NCBI RefSeq assembly: GCF_000314735.2
Contig: NZ_KB375270.1
Span: 1,860,001-1,924,000, forward strand
DNA length: 64,000 nt
Source of the DNA: Afipia felis ATCC 53690
Lineage (GTDB): Bacteria; Pseudomonadota; Alphaproteobacteria; Rhizobiales; Xanthobacteraceae
Direction of reading: 5' to 3'
In this document: one piece after another, positions 27,347-35,095 of the stretch
How positions within the stretch are numbered: the stretch's first letter is position 1
How the letters are laid out: each line of letters starts with the position of its first letter
The notes under the pieces: generated by a model
Seen by the model: only the letters and a program-made list of their open reading frames with translations
What the model was told of the DNA's origin: nothing
Database searches by the model: none
Program-made: the position numbers and the translations under genes

Positions 27347-28201
27347 GTGGCTGAAGGGGTTACCCTCGCCGGCGAAAACGCCCTGACGTTGATGGAGCCG
27401 CTCACAAAGCTCGCCGTCGAGGCGGGCGCGGCGATCCTTGCGATCAACCGCAAAACCATGGGGCTCGGCAGAAAAATCGACGGCTCGGTGGTGAGCGACG
27501 CCGATAAGCTTGCCGATGCCATCATCGCCGAAGGGCTCGCGAAACTCGCGCCAGCTATTCCCGTGCTCTCGGAAGAACGCACCCATCTGGCGGCGCGACC
27601 CTACCGCGACAGCTTCTTCCTGATCGATCCTCTGGACGGGACGCGTGAATTCATCACCGGAACCGATGAGTTCACCGTCAACATCGCCCTCGTCACGCGC
27701 GGCGAGCCCGTGCTCGGCATTGTCGTCGCACCCGCGCTCGGCACCGTCTGGCGGGGAATCATTGGTATCGGCGCCGAACGCCTGCCTGTGACCGAGAACG
27801 CCACGGTTTATGGCGCTCCCACGCCGATCCGAACGCGTCCTCATCCCGGTCCCGGCGCGCCATGGATTGTCAGTGTCAGCCGTTCGCACGGTGATCCTCG
27901 CACAGAGGCCTTCATCGCCGAGCGTCCCGGCGCGATCCGGCAGGTTCTCGGCTCCGCAATCAAGTTCTGCCGCGTGGCCGAGGGCGGCGCTGACATCTAT
28001 CCCCGGCTCTCACCCACCAGCGAATGGGACGTGGCCGCAGGCCACGCCATCGTCACCGCCGCAGGCGGCCTCGTCACCAGCGGTCTTGGCGAACTCCTGA
28101 AGTTTGGTGAGGATCACGAGGACTTCCTCGTTCATGACTTTATCGCCTGGGGTGACCCGCAGGCGGCTTGCCGCAATAAGGCTCAGACGCCGGGTCAGTA
28201 A
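27347..28201 (+). CDS. cysQ: 3'(2'),5'-bisphosphate nucleotidase CysQ
   Basis: 284 residues. A lithium-sensitive inositol-monophosphatase fold: SEE (75-77), DPLDGTREF (94-102) and the C-terminal PTSEWDVAAGHAIVTAAGG, all metal-binding motifs. It removes PAP made during sulfate assimilation. The start is a GTG with AGGAAAGAGA upstream. Its last 7 nt overlap the convergent YHS gene. Confidence 0.92.
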   Translation: MAEGVTLAGENALTLMEPLTKLAVEAGAAILAINRKTMGLGRKIDGSVVSDADKLADAIIAEGLAKLAPAIPVLSEERTHLAARPYRDSFFLIDPLDGTREFITGTDEFTVNIALVTRGEPVLGIVVAPALGTVWRGIIGIGAERLPVTENATVYGAPTPIRTRPHPGPGAPWIVSVSRSHGDPRTEAFIAERPGAIRQVLGSAIKFCRVAEGGADIYPRLSPTSEWDVAAGHAIVTAAGGLVTSGLGELLKFGEDHEDFLVHDFIAWGDPQAACRNKAQTPGQ

Positions 28202-28698
28202 TCGGCGAGGGTCTTGCTCAGGGTCGGCCATTTGTCGGCCGCCTCGGCAAGCCTGGAAGGGTCGGCCGCGAAGGCATCGCGATTCTCGTTCCGACTGAAC
28301 AGATAAAGGCGCTGGCCTGAGACGAGCCAAATCACCGGCTGACCAGCGACGATCCGGCCATCGGCGAGATCGACAGGATCGTAGCCTCCGAATTGCGGGC
28401 CGTAGATGTCCGGGGCCGACAGAAAGATCTCCCGATCCCGTTCATCGGAGAAGCGCCAGATCGCGCCGCCCTGATACGTCTCGATCCCGGCCTTACCCGT
28501 GACAGGCCGGGACTGGAGGAAATAGCCCACCGGGTCGTAACCATCGATCGCAAGGCCGGTGTGATGGTTCGTCACCACCCGCTCGGTCGAGGCCGCCCAC
28601 ACCCCTGGGAGCCCCATGAGTACAAATACGGCCAAAATACCTGCCAGGATCAGGCCTTTTCGGCTCCGCCCTTTATTTTCCTGCCGCCATGCCGTCAT
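28195..28698 (-). CDS. YHS-domain protein with N-terminal membrane anchor
   Basis: 167 residues. A signal anchor (KGLILAGILAVFVLMGLPGV) precedes LAIDGYDPVGYF and WRFSDERDREIFLSAPDIYG, which is the YHS/TRASH-like domain found in membrane-anchored periplasmic proteins. The metal-binding Cys of classical TRASH domains is absent. Its role is unknown. Confidence 0.8.
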   Translation of the reverse strand: MTAWRQENKGRSRKGLILAGILAVFVLMGLPGVWAASTERVVTNHHTGLAIDGYDPVGYFLQSRPVTGKAGIETYQGGAIWRFSDERDREIFLSAPDIYGPQFGGYDPVDLADGRIVAGQPVIWLVSGQRLYLFSRNENRDAFAADPSRLAEAADKWPTLSKTLADY

Positions 28699-28811
28699 AG
28701 TTCCTGCCGATAAAGTTCGAGTCGCGCGAGTTTAAGACCTGCCCTGTCAGCAAGCCGTTAAGCTGGGATCAGGCCTTGCTTGCTTTACCAGTGCTTCTCC
28801 GGGGGTCTTTC

Positions 28812-29384
28812 ATGAATTTCGCTCTGCGTTGTGCAGCCCTGCTTGTCGCAGCGGCGATCTCGTTCTCCACGCCCGCCTCGGCGCAACAGGGGCAGCGCTC
28901 CGATTCCTACCGGTCCGATGAACTGGTCGTCGCGGGCCATCGCTTTTTCGGCAATGTCTCGCGCGGTCTCGCCTCGGTCATTGAGCGGGCAATCAGCCGC
29001 TGGGGCCTGCCGAACGGCTACGTGCTCGGCGAAGAGGGCGCGGGCGCATTCGTCGCCGGTCTTCGGTACGGCGAGGGCACCCTCTACACCAAGAACGCCG
29101 GCGACCTGAAAGTGTACTGGCAAGGCCCCTCGGTCGGCTTCGACTGGGGCGGCGACGGCGCGCGGACGATGATGCTGGTCTACAACCTGCCTGCCACCTC
29201 CGCGATCTACCAGCGTTTCGCTGGCATCGACGGCTCGGCCTATGTGATCGGCGGTTTCGGCATGACCGCGCTCACCGCGAACCACATCGTGCTGGTCCCG
29301 ATCCGGGCGGGCGTCGGCCTGCGCCTCGGCGCGAGCGTCGGCTATCTGAAATTCACCCCCCGCGCGACCTGGAACCCCTTCTGA
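28812..29384 (+). CDS. eipA: EipA/DUF1134 periplasmic envelope-integrity protein
   Basis: 190 residues with a signal peptide ending in TPASA|QQ. The mature domain has ELVVAGHRFFGNVSRGLASV, GLPNGYVLGEEGAGAFVAGL and the strand-rich SVGFDWGGDGARTM, the DUF1134 core. The Brucella member EipA is periplasmic and supports envelope-stress resistance. In Caulobacter the family belongs to the GcrA-CcrM regulon; here one GANTC site (GAGTC, 28719-28723) lies about 90 bp before the start at 28812. Confidence 0.85.
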   Translation: MNFALRCAALLVAAAISFSTPASAQQGQRSDSYRSDELVVAGHRFFGNVSRGLASVIERAISRWGLPNGYVLGEEGAGAFVAGLRYGEGTLYTKNAGDLKVYWQGPSVGFDWGGDGARTMMLVYNLPATSAIYQRFAGIDGSAYVIGGFGMTALTANHIVLVPIRAGVGLRLGASVGYLKFTPRATWNPF

Positions 29385-29509
29385 GGGGTCCTCGTACCAC
29401 TTTCGGACGCCGCTGCGTGTTTCACGCCGGCCGGTCGATCTGCTAGTTTCTGCGCGTTTTCTGGCCGCGACCGGAGCAAGAGTCCGGCCATCCTTGCGGG
29501 AGTTGCCAT

Positions 29510-30676
29510 ATGGTTGAACCGATCATGTATCTGGCGATCGGTTTTCTGATCTCGATGCTATGCGGGCTGATGATCATGCCGCTGGTGCACAATCGCGCGG
29601 TGCGGCTAACGACGCGACGGCTCGAGGCTGCTGCGCCGCTGTCGATGGCCGAAATTCAAGCCGACAAGGACCAGTTGCGCGCCGAATTCGCGATGTCGGC
29701 CCGCAAGCTCGAAATGAGCGTTGAGCAACTCAAGGCCAAGACCACCAGCCAGCAGGCCGAACTCGGAAAGAAGACAGACGCCATCAACCGCCTGAAAATG
29801 GAACTCGGCGAGAAAAGCGCCGCGATCTTCACGCTGGAGACGCGCCAGAAAGCGCTGAGCGAACAGCTTCACGCCACCGAGAAGGAATTCGCTCTCAAGA
29901 CCGACAGCCTGCACGATGCTGAACAGGCGCTGCGCGAGAAGCAGGTCGAACTGACGAAACTCTCCGGCGAATTGTCCGACCGCTCGCAGACGGCGGAAGC
30001 GCGGCAAGCCGAACTCATCGCTGTGCGCGCAGAAATCGAAACGCTGCAGGCGCGCGTCTCCCATGCTGAACAGGAACACACCGAGGCCCGCGCCCGCCTC
30101 GACGATCAGCGCGGCCAATCAGAAACAGCGAGCCGCGAGCTGACCGATGCCCGCACGCATGCCGAAAGCCTGACCGGCCGCCTCGGCGAGCTTGACGGAC
30201 AGTTGATGACACAGTCCCAGAAAGCCGAAACGCTAGCCAAGCGCGTCGAGGAACTGGAATCCCGCCTCGTGACACAGGACAAGGTTCTCCTCCAGCGTGA
30301 GCAGGACAACAACGAACTGCGCAAGCAGATCGAAGCCGCCAACGACGAACGTGCGACACTCAAGCGCGAACTGGCAGCCGCCAAACAGCAAGCTGACACC
30401 GCGGCTGCGGAAGAACAGCAGGAAAACGGATTGCTACGTGAGCGCATCAACGCCATCGCCGCAGAGGTCGCGGGACTGGCGGGCAAACTCGAAGGTCCGG
30501 ATTCGCCGATCCAGAAAATCCTTGCGTCCGAAAGCGGAGCGGCACCCGCGATCAGCGCCATCGTCAATGGTGACACCGCAAAGGGCGCATCCGGAGCGCA
30601 GGGCAGCCTCGCCCAGCGTATCCGCGCGCTGCAGGAAGTGCAGGCAGCGCGCATCGGAAAATCCCGACAGGCCTGA
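29510..30676 (+). CDS. Membrane-anchored long coiled-coil protein
   Basis: 388 residues. One N-terminal membrane helix (MYLAIGFLISMLCGLMIMPL) is followed by LVHNRAVRLTTRRLEAA and about 250 residues of continuous Gln/Glu/Lys-rich coiled coil. The last 60 residues are Gly/Ala-rich. GGGAG precedes the ATG. It resembles conserved rhizobial coiled-coil proteins of unknown role. Because the coil composition is generic, similarity to SMC or myosin-like proteins means little. Confidence 0.8.
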   Translation: MVEPIMYLAIGFLISMLCGLMIMPLVHNRAVRLTTRRLEAAAPLSMAEIQADKDQLRAEFAMSARKLEMSVEQLKAKTTSQQAELGKKTDAINRLKMELGEKSAAIFTLETRQKALSEQLHATEKEFALKTDSLHDAEQALREKQVELTKLSGELSDRSQTAEARQAELIAVRAEIETLQARVSHAEQEHTEARARLDDQRGQSETASRELTDARTHAESLTGRLGELDGQLMTQSQKAETLAKRVEELESRLVTQDKVLLQREQDNNELRKQIEAANDERATLKRELAAAKQQADTAAAEEQQENGLLRERINAIAAEVAGLAGKLEGPDSPIQKILASESGAAPAISAIVNGDTAKGASGAQGSLAQRIRALQEVQAARIGKSRQA

Positions 30677-30754
30677 ATTCATCCGATCGGAGCTTGACAC
30701 CTTGGCCATGAGCTTCGTAAATCGCGGCCTTCACGGTCTCGCGAAGGCCGTCCC

Positions 30755-30829
30755 GGGCGCATAGCTCAGCGGGAGAGCGTTCCCTTCACACGGGAGAGGT
30801 CCAAGGTTCGATCCCTTGTGCGCCCACCA
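30755..30829 (+). tRNA. tRNA-Val (anticodon CAC)
   Basis: A full cloverleaf with CCA encoded. The acceptor GGGCGCA pairs with UGCGCCC, the D arm is AGCUCAGCGGGAGAGC, the anticodon loop is UUCACAC, and the T arm has GGUUCGAUCCC. A perfect hairpin CGGCCTTC/GAAGGCCG lies just before it (about 30725-30750). Its 3' end faces the phage-like region, making it a candidate attachment site. Confidence 0.93.
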
Positions 30830-30966
30830 TCTAAGTAATTGAAATTGCTACATCTACGTAAATGCCTCTGCATGTATGTTGTGCGCCTGCGGGCAGCACA
30901 GAGCGCGAACATGTGTGCATATCTGTGCAATTTGCGTGCAGTCTGTTCTTATGATGTTCTACCCCC

Positions 30967-31269
30967 ATGCACCGCTTCCGTCACCCCAAGCCATGGCGCA
31001 AGAAGCCCGCCGCGTTTCTGCGGTACTGGGACGGCAAGCCAGATCCACGCGGACCAGCGAAAACGATCCTGGTCTATTGCGTCGGGCGACCAGGCAAGAA
31101 GTGCGGCCATAGCGCCAAGCTGAAGATCGCTGACCTCCCACCTTGGACTTGGGCCGAAATATCGGCGCACCTCCGCTGCACGGAGTGCGGCGCCGTTGGC
31201 TGGGTGGATCTGCGGGCTGACTGGCCGAAGGTGCCGATGGGGGTGGGCGCGGCACACTATAAGCCGTAG
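30967..31269 (+). CDS. Small CxxC protein of unknown function
   Basis: 100 residues. Basic N-terminus (MHRFRHPKPWRKK). Two Cys pairs (YCVGRPGKKCGH and LRCTECGAVGW) suggest a zinc knuckle. It is followed at once by a terminator. It is likely the first gene of the prophage side. The family is not recognised. Confidence 0.65.
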   Translation: MHRFRHPKPWRKKPAAFLRYWDGKPDPRGPAKTILVYCVGRPGKKCGHSAKLKIADLPPWTWAEISAHLRCTECGAVGWVDLRADWPKVPMGVGAAHYKP

Positions 31270-31273
31270 GCAT

Positions 31274-31312
31274 AAAGAACCCGCCCAGCCGTGACGCTGA
31301 GCGGGTTCTTTT
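31274..31312 (+). terminator. Intrinsic terminator
   Basis: AAAGAACCCGC (31274-31284) pairs with GCGGGTTCTTT (31301-31311) followed by T. It starts 4 bp after the small CxxC gene ends. Confidence 0.85.
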
Positions 31313-31455
31313 GTGAGTGGTCCAGATTGAGCGGAGAGGCCCGACGTCGCATCTGCTTGGCAGATTATCGGGTATCACTGGACGGTCCACGCATCGCCCT
31401 TACGGGCACTCTCGCCCCTTGCCGCACGGTTTATCAGTCCGCCGCAGGGGTATCT

Positions 31456-31485
31456 TGTCCGAAGTTTGTATACATTCTTCGGACA
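31456..31485. repeat. Perfect inverted repeat 3' of tRNA-Thr
   Basis: TGTCCGAAG (31456-31464) and CTTCGGACA (31477-31485) flank TTTGTATACATT, which itself contains GTATAC. It lies 9 bp past the tRNA-Thr 3' end and may be a terminator or a binding site. No T tract follows. Confidence 0.5.
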
Positions 31486-31493
31486 GTAGTCGG

Positions 31494-31566
31494 AGCCGCC
31501 TGCCGGAGTCGAACCAGCAACCTTCGCACTACAAATGCACTGCTCTGCCAATTGAGCTAAGGCGGC
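31494..31566 (-). tRNA. tRNA-Thr (anticodon UGU), phage-associated
   Basis: Acceptor GCCGCCU with AGGCGGC, D arm GCUCAAUUGGCAGAGC, anticodon loop UUUGUAG, variable loop AGGUU, and T arm GCUGGUUCGACUCCGGC. The first anticodon-stem pair is a G-A mismatch, the discriminator is U and CCA is not encoded. These traits are unlike the two chromosomal tRNAs in the window and suggest a phage-borne gene. Confidence 0.8.
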
Positions 31567-31567
31567 G

Positions 31568-31625
31568 TGAAAAACGATCACTCGTTATGAAAAACAATCA
31601 TTATTGCGTATCTCAGATACGCAAT
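31568..31625. repeat. Direct and inverted repeats upstream of tRNA-Thr
   Basis: TGAAAAACGATCA (31568-31580) recurs as TGAAAAACAATCA (31588-31600), 20 bp apart. ATTGCGTATC and GATACGCAAT (31603-31625) then form a hairpin with a 3-nt loop. The AT-rich stretch 31567-31713 has no gene and may hold the tRNA promoter or an operator. Confidence 0.5.
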
Positions 31626-31713
31626 AGTCAATGGTTCATATAGTGGCCGTTAATCGTCGTGGCTGCCTGTAATGGTTATTATAATAGCCGCTACCGTTCA
31701 CCGTGCTGTGCCG

Positions 31714-32082
31714 CTACGCGGCGGCAGCAATGTCCGAAGAATGCAGGCTGGTTTCGGACGCCTCAACTTGCGTAGAGGTGGGTGGACCCGAATCCAGCGC
31801 GGAACGCAAACCTGCAAGAGCGTCCTGCGCCTCGCAGAATTTGCCAGCGGTCTTCCTCCATAGATCAGAATAACCCTTGGCGAGGTCCTGCCACTGAACA
31901 CGGTCCCGCGCCAGAGTATTGAAATCTTCCGTTAGCTTGTTGTTTAGCTCGGTGAGGCGCGTAATTTCGTCAGCAATGCGAGCTAGGCACCGAGCATCAA
32001 TATTATTGACGACGCCCTTACCGCCCTTGGAGGCCAGATCACGCAACCATGCGATTGTTTGTTCGGCAATTATTTCAGACAC
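31714..32082 (-). CDS. Phage protein with coiled coil, unknown function
   Basis: 122 residues from a GTG start that shares its G with the upstream TAG (TAGTG). The middle (about 30-95) is helical and probably coiled coil (RIADEITRLTELNNKLTEDF). It is the last gene of the long leftward phage transcript in this window. Confidence 0.6.
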   Translation of the reverse strand: MSEIIAEQTIAWLRDLASKGGKGVVNNIDARCLARIADEITRLTELNNKLTEDFNTLARDRVQWQDLAKGYSDLWRKTAGKFCEAQDALAGLRSALDSGPPTSTQVEASETSLHSSDIAAAA

Positions 32083-32318
32083 TATCGCGCTCTTTCACCA
32101 AGGGGCGGAAACTCTTTGGGCGACACGGTACCGCCCGATGCTGGCCGGATCATCTTCAAGATTTGCATCGCCATATCTTCGGCCGCTGCCGATGGCTGAC
32201 TCCACCCCATAGCAGAGAAGCCTCGGATCAGGACGTATTGCAGCGACGGGGCAATACTGCCATCGCAGGGATTGATTGAGACATCGAGAATCATAGGTAC
32301 AAGGTCTGGGCGCGTCAT
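32082..32318 (-). CDS. Small phage protein, unknown function
   Basis: 78 residues. The start/stop overlap with the downstream gene supports it. It contains VSINPCDGSIAPSLQYVLIR, and no domain is recognised. Confidence 0.5.
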   Translation of the reverse strand: MTRPDLVPMILDVSINPCDGSIAPSLQYVLIRGFSAMGWSQPSAAAEDMAMQILKMIRPASGGTVSPKEFPPLGERAR

Positions 32319-32321
32319 GCT

Positions 32322-32825
32322 TCAAAAATCCTTGTTGCAACCGATCATCGGGCAATCAAAAACGGGCGGGTTGGCGGCAGAACAATCACCGCCGCATTTT
32401 GGGCATTGCTCATGCGCGATGTCTTCCGCGTCCTCGCGGAGATATCCGGCCGCAACAAGACGGTTAACTGCACCGCTAAGGCTCAGACCGTTTGACCGCT
32501 CCTGATCGACAACCCGCCAAACGGTAGCGCCGTCCGCTGCATCATCGTCGGGGTCAAGACCGCGACGGGCGCACTCCTTACGCGCCAAAAGCTCGCGACT
32601 TAAACATTCTATCTCTTTTGCTGCGCGCTCGAAAAGCGGGGATTGCACAAAGCAATCCTCCACGCTTGTGTGATCAACGGCACGTAATGATGCAACGAGG
32701 CCGTTGCGAATGCTAAGGTCTGTCATGTTGGCTCCCATTGTTTCAGGAACGTCCTCGTAGATGGCATAAGCCCTCGGCGCTAATTCACCGCCAGTTACTC
32801 TGTAACCCACCATTCTTTTTGCCAT
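32322..32825 (-). CDS. Phage protein with C-terminal zinc-finger-like Cys motif
   Basis: 167 residues. The C-terminus HEQCPKCGGDCSAAN...CPMIGC has paired Cys suited to bind zinc. Its ATG is coupled to the stop of the upstream mini-gene (TGATG). The function is unknown. Confidence 0.6.
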   Translation of the reverse strand: MAKRMVGYRVTGGELAPRAYAIYEDVPETMGANMTDLSIRNGLVASLRAVDHTSVEDCFVQSPLFERAAKEIECLSRELLARKECARRGLDPDDDAADGATVWRVVDQERSNGLSLSGAVNRLVAAGYLREDAEDIAHEQCPKCGGDCSAANPPVFDCPMIGCNKDF

Positions 32826-32905
32826 CACCGTTCCCTAGCAATAAGTGCCGACCCAACACGCCGCGCTATAACGTCCAAGCAGTCGCCGTTATGCAATTCA
32901 CTCAC
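32825..32905 (-). CDS. Phage mini-gene of 26 codons
   Basis: A GTG start overlaps the upstream stop (GTGA) and its own stop overlaps the next start (TGATG). The peptide begins MSELHNGDCLDVIARRVG. The support is the exact overlaps at both ends. Confidence 0.45.
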   Translation of the reverse strand: MSELHNGDCLDVIARRVGSALIARER

Positions 32906-33558
32906 GCCGCCGCTCCTGCGCAAGCTGGTGCGGGAGGAATATAGCCTTGGCCGTATTCAGCCATTTCCTTCTCTCTTTGCTCCCTCATCCAAGCCACCGC
33001 CCCGGCCAGATAGTTGATCGCCCCAAGGCACTCGGCTTCGGCCGCGTCCAATTCGCCACGCTCAATCATGCCAGCCGCCTCACCCGCCTTCTTGATGGCC
33101 TGCCCCAAAGGAAAGCCGTGGCCGACAAGGCGGGTCGTTTCAAGCATGGGCTGTTTGTCGAAAGGCAGGTTGCGCGCGTGGCGCTCCTTGCCTTTGCCGG
33201 TTGCGGCGTGATTGAAGGCCGCGTTGAGGATGGTGCGGATGGTGGTGTAGTTGTCGTTGGCTGGTTGCTGGTGGCGCCATGCAATACTGCCAAAGGTACG
33301 CGGAACTTTTGAAGGATCGCAGGTATCAGTGGTCGAGTAATCTGTAGGAGCGGCTGGCTTGCCTTCTGTTGGCGACCACTCTGATGGCGGCATTACTGCT
33401 GTGATGTGAGAGTCCTTCACATGAACAGTATATCCAGACGTCTCCACCCCACTCTCCTCCAAGCCAGGCACCGCACAATCATTGCTGCGCTGCGCGGCAG
33501 CAATGCGTGAGGCGATTTCGGCGGCCGGACCGTATGTGTCTTTCCTTACTGCCGACAT
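32902..33558 (-). CDS. Phage protein of unknown function
   Basis: 218 residues from an ATG at 33558; a longer frame to 33723 overlaps the neighbour and is very Arg-rich. The C-terminal half is helical (ETTRLVGHGFPLGQAIKKAG, AEAECLGAINYLAGAVAWMR). No domain is recognised. Confidence 0.6.
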   Translation of the reverse strand: MSAVRKDTYGPAAEIASRIAAAQRSNDCAVPGLEESGVETSGYTVHVKDSHITAVMPPSEWSPTEGKPAAPTDYSTTDTCDPSKVPRTFGSIAWRHQQPANDNYTTIRTILNAAFNHAATGKGKERHARNLPFDKQPMLETTRLVGHGFPLGQAIKKAGEAAGMIERGELDAAEAECLGAINYLAGAVAWMREQREKEMAEYGQGYIPPAPACAGAAA

Positions 33559-33559
33559 C

Positions 33560-33847
33560 TTAAACCGCCTCCATCTCTTTCTTGCTTTCACCGCGCACCA
33601 CCGGCTTGAACCGCCACGACGCAAAGCTCTTTTCCGTGTCAACAATCTCCGCACCAACCCGGTAAGGCAGGCGGTCGTTGCGGATTTCCTGCAAGAGCAA
33701 GCCTTCAACGCCGAAGTGGTCAATTACAACGTCGCGTACGGTGTAGGTCTGCCCTATTTTGGGATACACCTCGTCGCCGTAGCCGAGCGTGCCAAGGTTG
33801 GTGTCGTCGACAAAGACGACGGGGTCACCTGGGTTGTAGTAGGTCAT
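33560..33847 (-). CDS. Small phage protein, beta-rich (SH3/KOW-like)
   Basis: 95 residues beginning MTYYNPGDPVVFVDD, with GYGDEVYPKIGQTYTVRDVV. This is similar in style to phage proteins with an SH3-like barrel. It is coupled by ATGA to the upstream membrane peptide. Confidence 0.55.
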   Translation of the reverse strand: MTYYNPGDPVVFVDDTNLGTLGYGDEVYPKIGQTYTVRDVVIDHFGVEGLLLQEIRNDRLPYRVGAEIVDTEKSFASWRFKPVVRGESKKEMEAV

Positions 33848-33921
33848 CGCAATAACAGGCTCCCAGCCAGAGCGACAAGACCGATAATTGGCGGCACGAA
33901 TAGCGCGGCATATCGTTCCAT
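33844..33921 (-). CDS. 25-residue membrane peptide
   Basis: MERYAALFVPPIIGLVALAG and a short end form one hydrophobic helix. Its start overlaps the upstream stop (TGATG) and its stop overlaps the next start (ATGA), which argues for a real gene. Confidence 0.5.
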   Translation of the reverse strand: MERYAALFVPPIIGLVALAGSLLLR

Positions 33922-34133
33922 CACGCAGACTCCGCAACTTGCGTAGCGGAGGGCCATGCCGTCAAACAAGTCGATAACTCCCTGACGTGTTCAGAAATGT
34001 ATAATCCGCACTTGCGTTTTTCTGCCTCATTCACCAAGGCCCGAATTCGTAGTAAAGCATCTGGCGCACTAAGCCCAACATGCTCGTGTCTGATTGGTAA
34101 TCGCGTTATCGCCTTCCTTGCATCCCATTTCAT
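33921..34133 (-). CDS. Small helical phage protein
   Basis: 70 residues starting MKWDARKAITRLPIRHEHVG, with IRALVNEAEKRKCGLYISEH. A longer frame to 34184 overlaps the metallopeptidase gene. The function is unknown. Confidence 0.5.
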   Translation of the reverse strand: MKWDARKAITRLPIRHEHVGLSAPDALLRIRALVNEAEKRKCGLYISEHVRELSTCLTAWPSATQVAESA

Positions 34134-34144
34134 CACAGCTACCC

Positions 34145-34510
34145 TCAATAAAACGCCTTCAAATCCCAGCCGTGTGTGCGACACACAACAGCCGCCAACT
34201 TCCTAAACGCTGCATTATGAACATTCGGATCGCTGCTTTTGCTTTCCATGCCAGTCTGCCTCAAGTGTACGTGTATAAGCTCGTGACCAACCTTCTCAAT
34301 AAGCGTTGACGTGTGCCCAATCGAGGCCGACGAAACTTCGATCGTGTGACCACCATCCCAGATGTATCGTGCGAAAACGTCACGCCGCTTGGTTACGCGA
34401 AACGTTACATCTTCGCTGTCCGGTAGATTCCAGCCTGAATACGGGGGCGTCAGTACGAGATAATCATACGCCGCCGCAACCGTTTCTGGTGTGAGCGGAA
34501 GGTGGGTCAT
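34145..34510 (-). CDS. SprT-like zinc metallopeptidase of the phage
   Basis: 121 residues. The zinc motif HExxH is present in LIEKVGHELIHVHLRQTGM, followed by HNAAFRKLAAVVC, whose H is a likely third ligand. This is the SprT/minigluzincin layout found in many phages. Its ATG overlaps the stop of the upstream small membrane protein (ATGA). The target is unknown. Confidence 0.7.
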   Translation of the reverse strand: MTHLPLTPETVAAAYDYLVLTPPYSGWNLPDSEDVTFRVTKRRDVFARYIWDGGHTIEVSSASIGHTSTLIEKVGHELIHVHLRQTGMESKSSDPNVHNAAFRKLAAVVCRTHGWDLKAFY

Positions 34511-34662
34511 GGTGCGAGGCGGTAGCCGAGATAACCCAAAGCGACTAGTGGCCAAATAAAGCAGCCCATGGCAGCGCCGGCATCATCGGCCATTTTCACT
34601 AGCACACCAAATGAAATGGGAATGCCGACGACGTAAATCCAAAATGCTATTACCGACAACAT
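34507..34662 (-). CDS. 51-residue double-span membrane protein
   Basis: Two hydrophobic helices (SVIAFWIYVVGIPISFGVLV and FIWPLVALGYLGY) flank a short acidic loop. Coupled to both neighbours by overlapping stop/start codons. Confidence 0.55.
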   Translation of the reverse strand: MLSVIAFWIYVVGIPISFGVLVKMADDAGAAMGCFIWPLVALGYLGYRLAP

Positions 34663-34889
34663 CACACCACCCCCAACTTCACCGCAGGCTGCCCACCAAC
34701 AACTGTCAATTCAATGCAGCCGCCCATGTTGAGTGCGCCAAGTTCGTCTTTACTCAGCACCCACCGCGAGGTGCAGGTATCGTCGGTGCGGAGGACGGGC
34801 AAGCCATCGCACTTGCCGTGCTTGGACTCGTCCCAACCGTGAGGCGGGAGATAATTTACGTTCGCTTCTGGGAATGCGATTGGTGTCAA
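34662..34889 (-). CDS. Small phage protein from a TTG start
   Basis: 75 residues; the TTG at 34889 overlaps the upstream stop (TTGA). NYLPPHGWDESKHGKCDGLP and LSKDELGALNMGGCIELTVV are seen. No family is recognised. Confidence 0.5.
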   Translation of the reverse strand: MTPIAFPEANVNYLPPHGWDESKHGKCDGLPVLRTDDTCTSRWVLSKDELGALNMGGCIELTVVGGQPAVKLGVV

Positions 34890-35095
34890 GCTGCACCTAC
34901 TTGCGTGGGTGCAGGCACGCGACCACGGCCCTTGCAGCATTCGCACGGAACTGAATTTTTAATCCATTCATCCCGCTCCTCCATTAACTCACGAGACGTT
35001 TTTAACTCCAACACGCCGCTGCATCCTTCTGGAAATGTTGGCATCGGCTCGGGCGCTAGATAGCGAAACATATTGTCGTCTTTAATCTCACTCAC
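34886..35095 (-). CDS. Small phage protein with CxxC zinc-ribbon-like end
   Basis: 69 residues from a GTG that overlaps the upstream stop (GTGA). The C-terminal CECCKGRGRV resembles half of a DnaJ-type zinc ribbon. The function is unknown. Confidence 0.5.
   Translation of the reverse strand: MSEIKDDNMFRYLAPEPMPTFPEGCSGVLELKTSRELMEERDEWIKNSVPCECCKGRGRVPAPTQVGAA

Noticed and set aside
29606..30654. Antisense frames opposite the coiled-coil gene
   Set aside because: Low-complexity Leu/Ser/Arg translations mirroring the coiled coil; no start signal or family.
31494..31566. tRNA-Thr as the prophage attachment site
   Set aside because: Its 5' end, not its 3' end, faces the phage genes, and integrases normally use the 3' end; tRNA-Val fits better.
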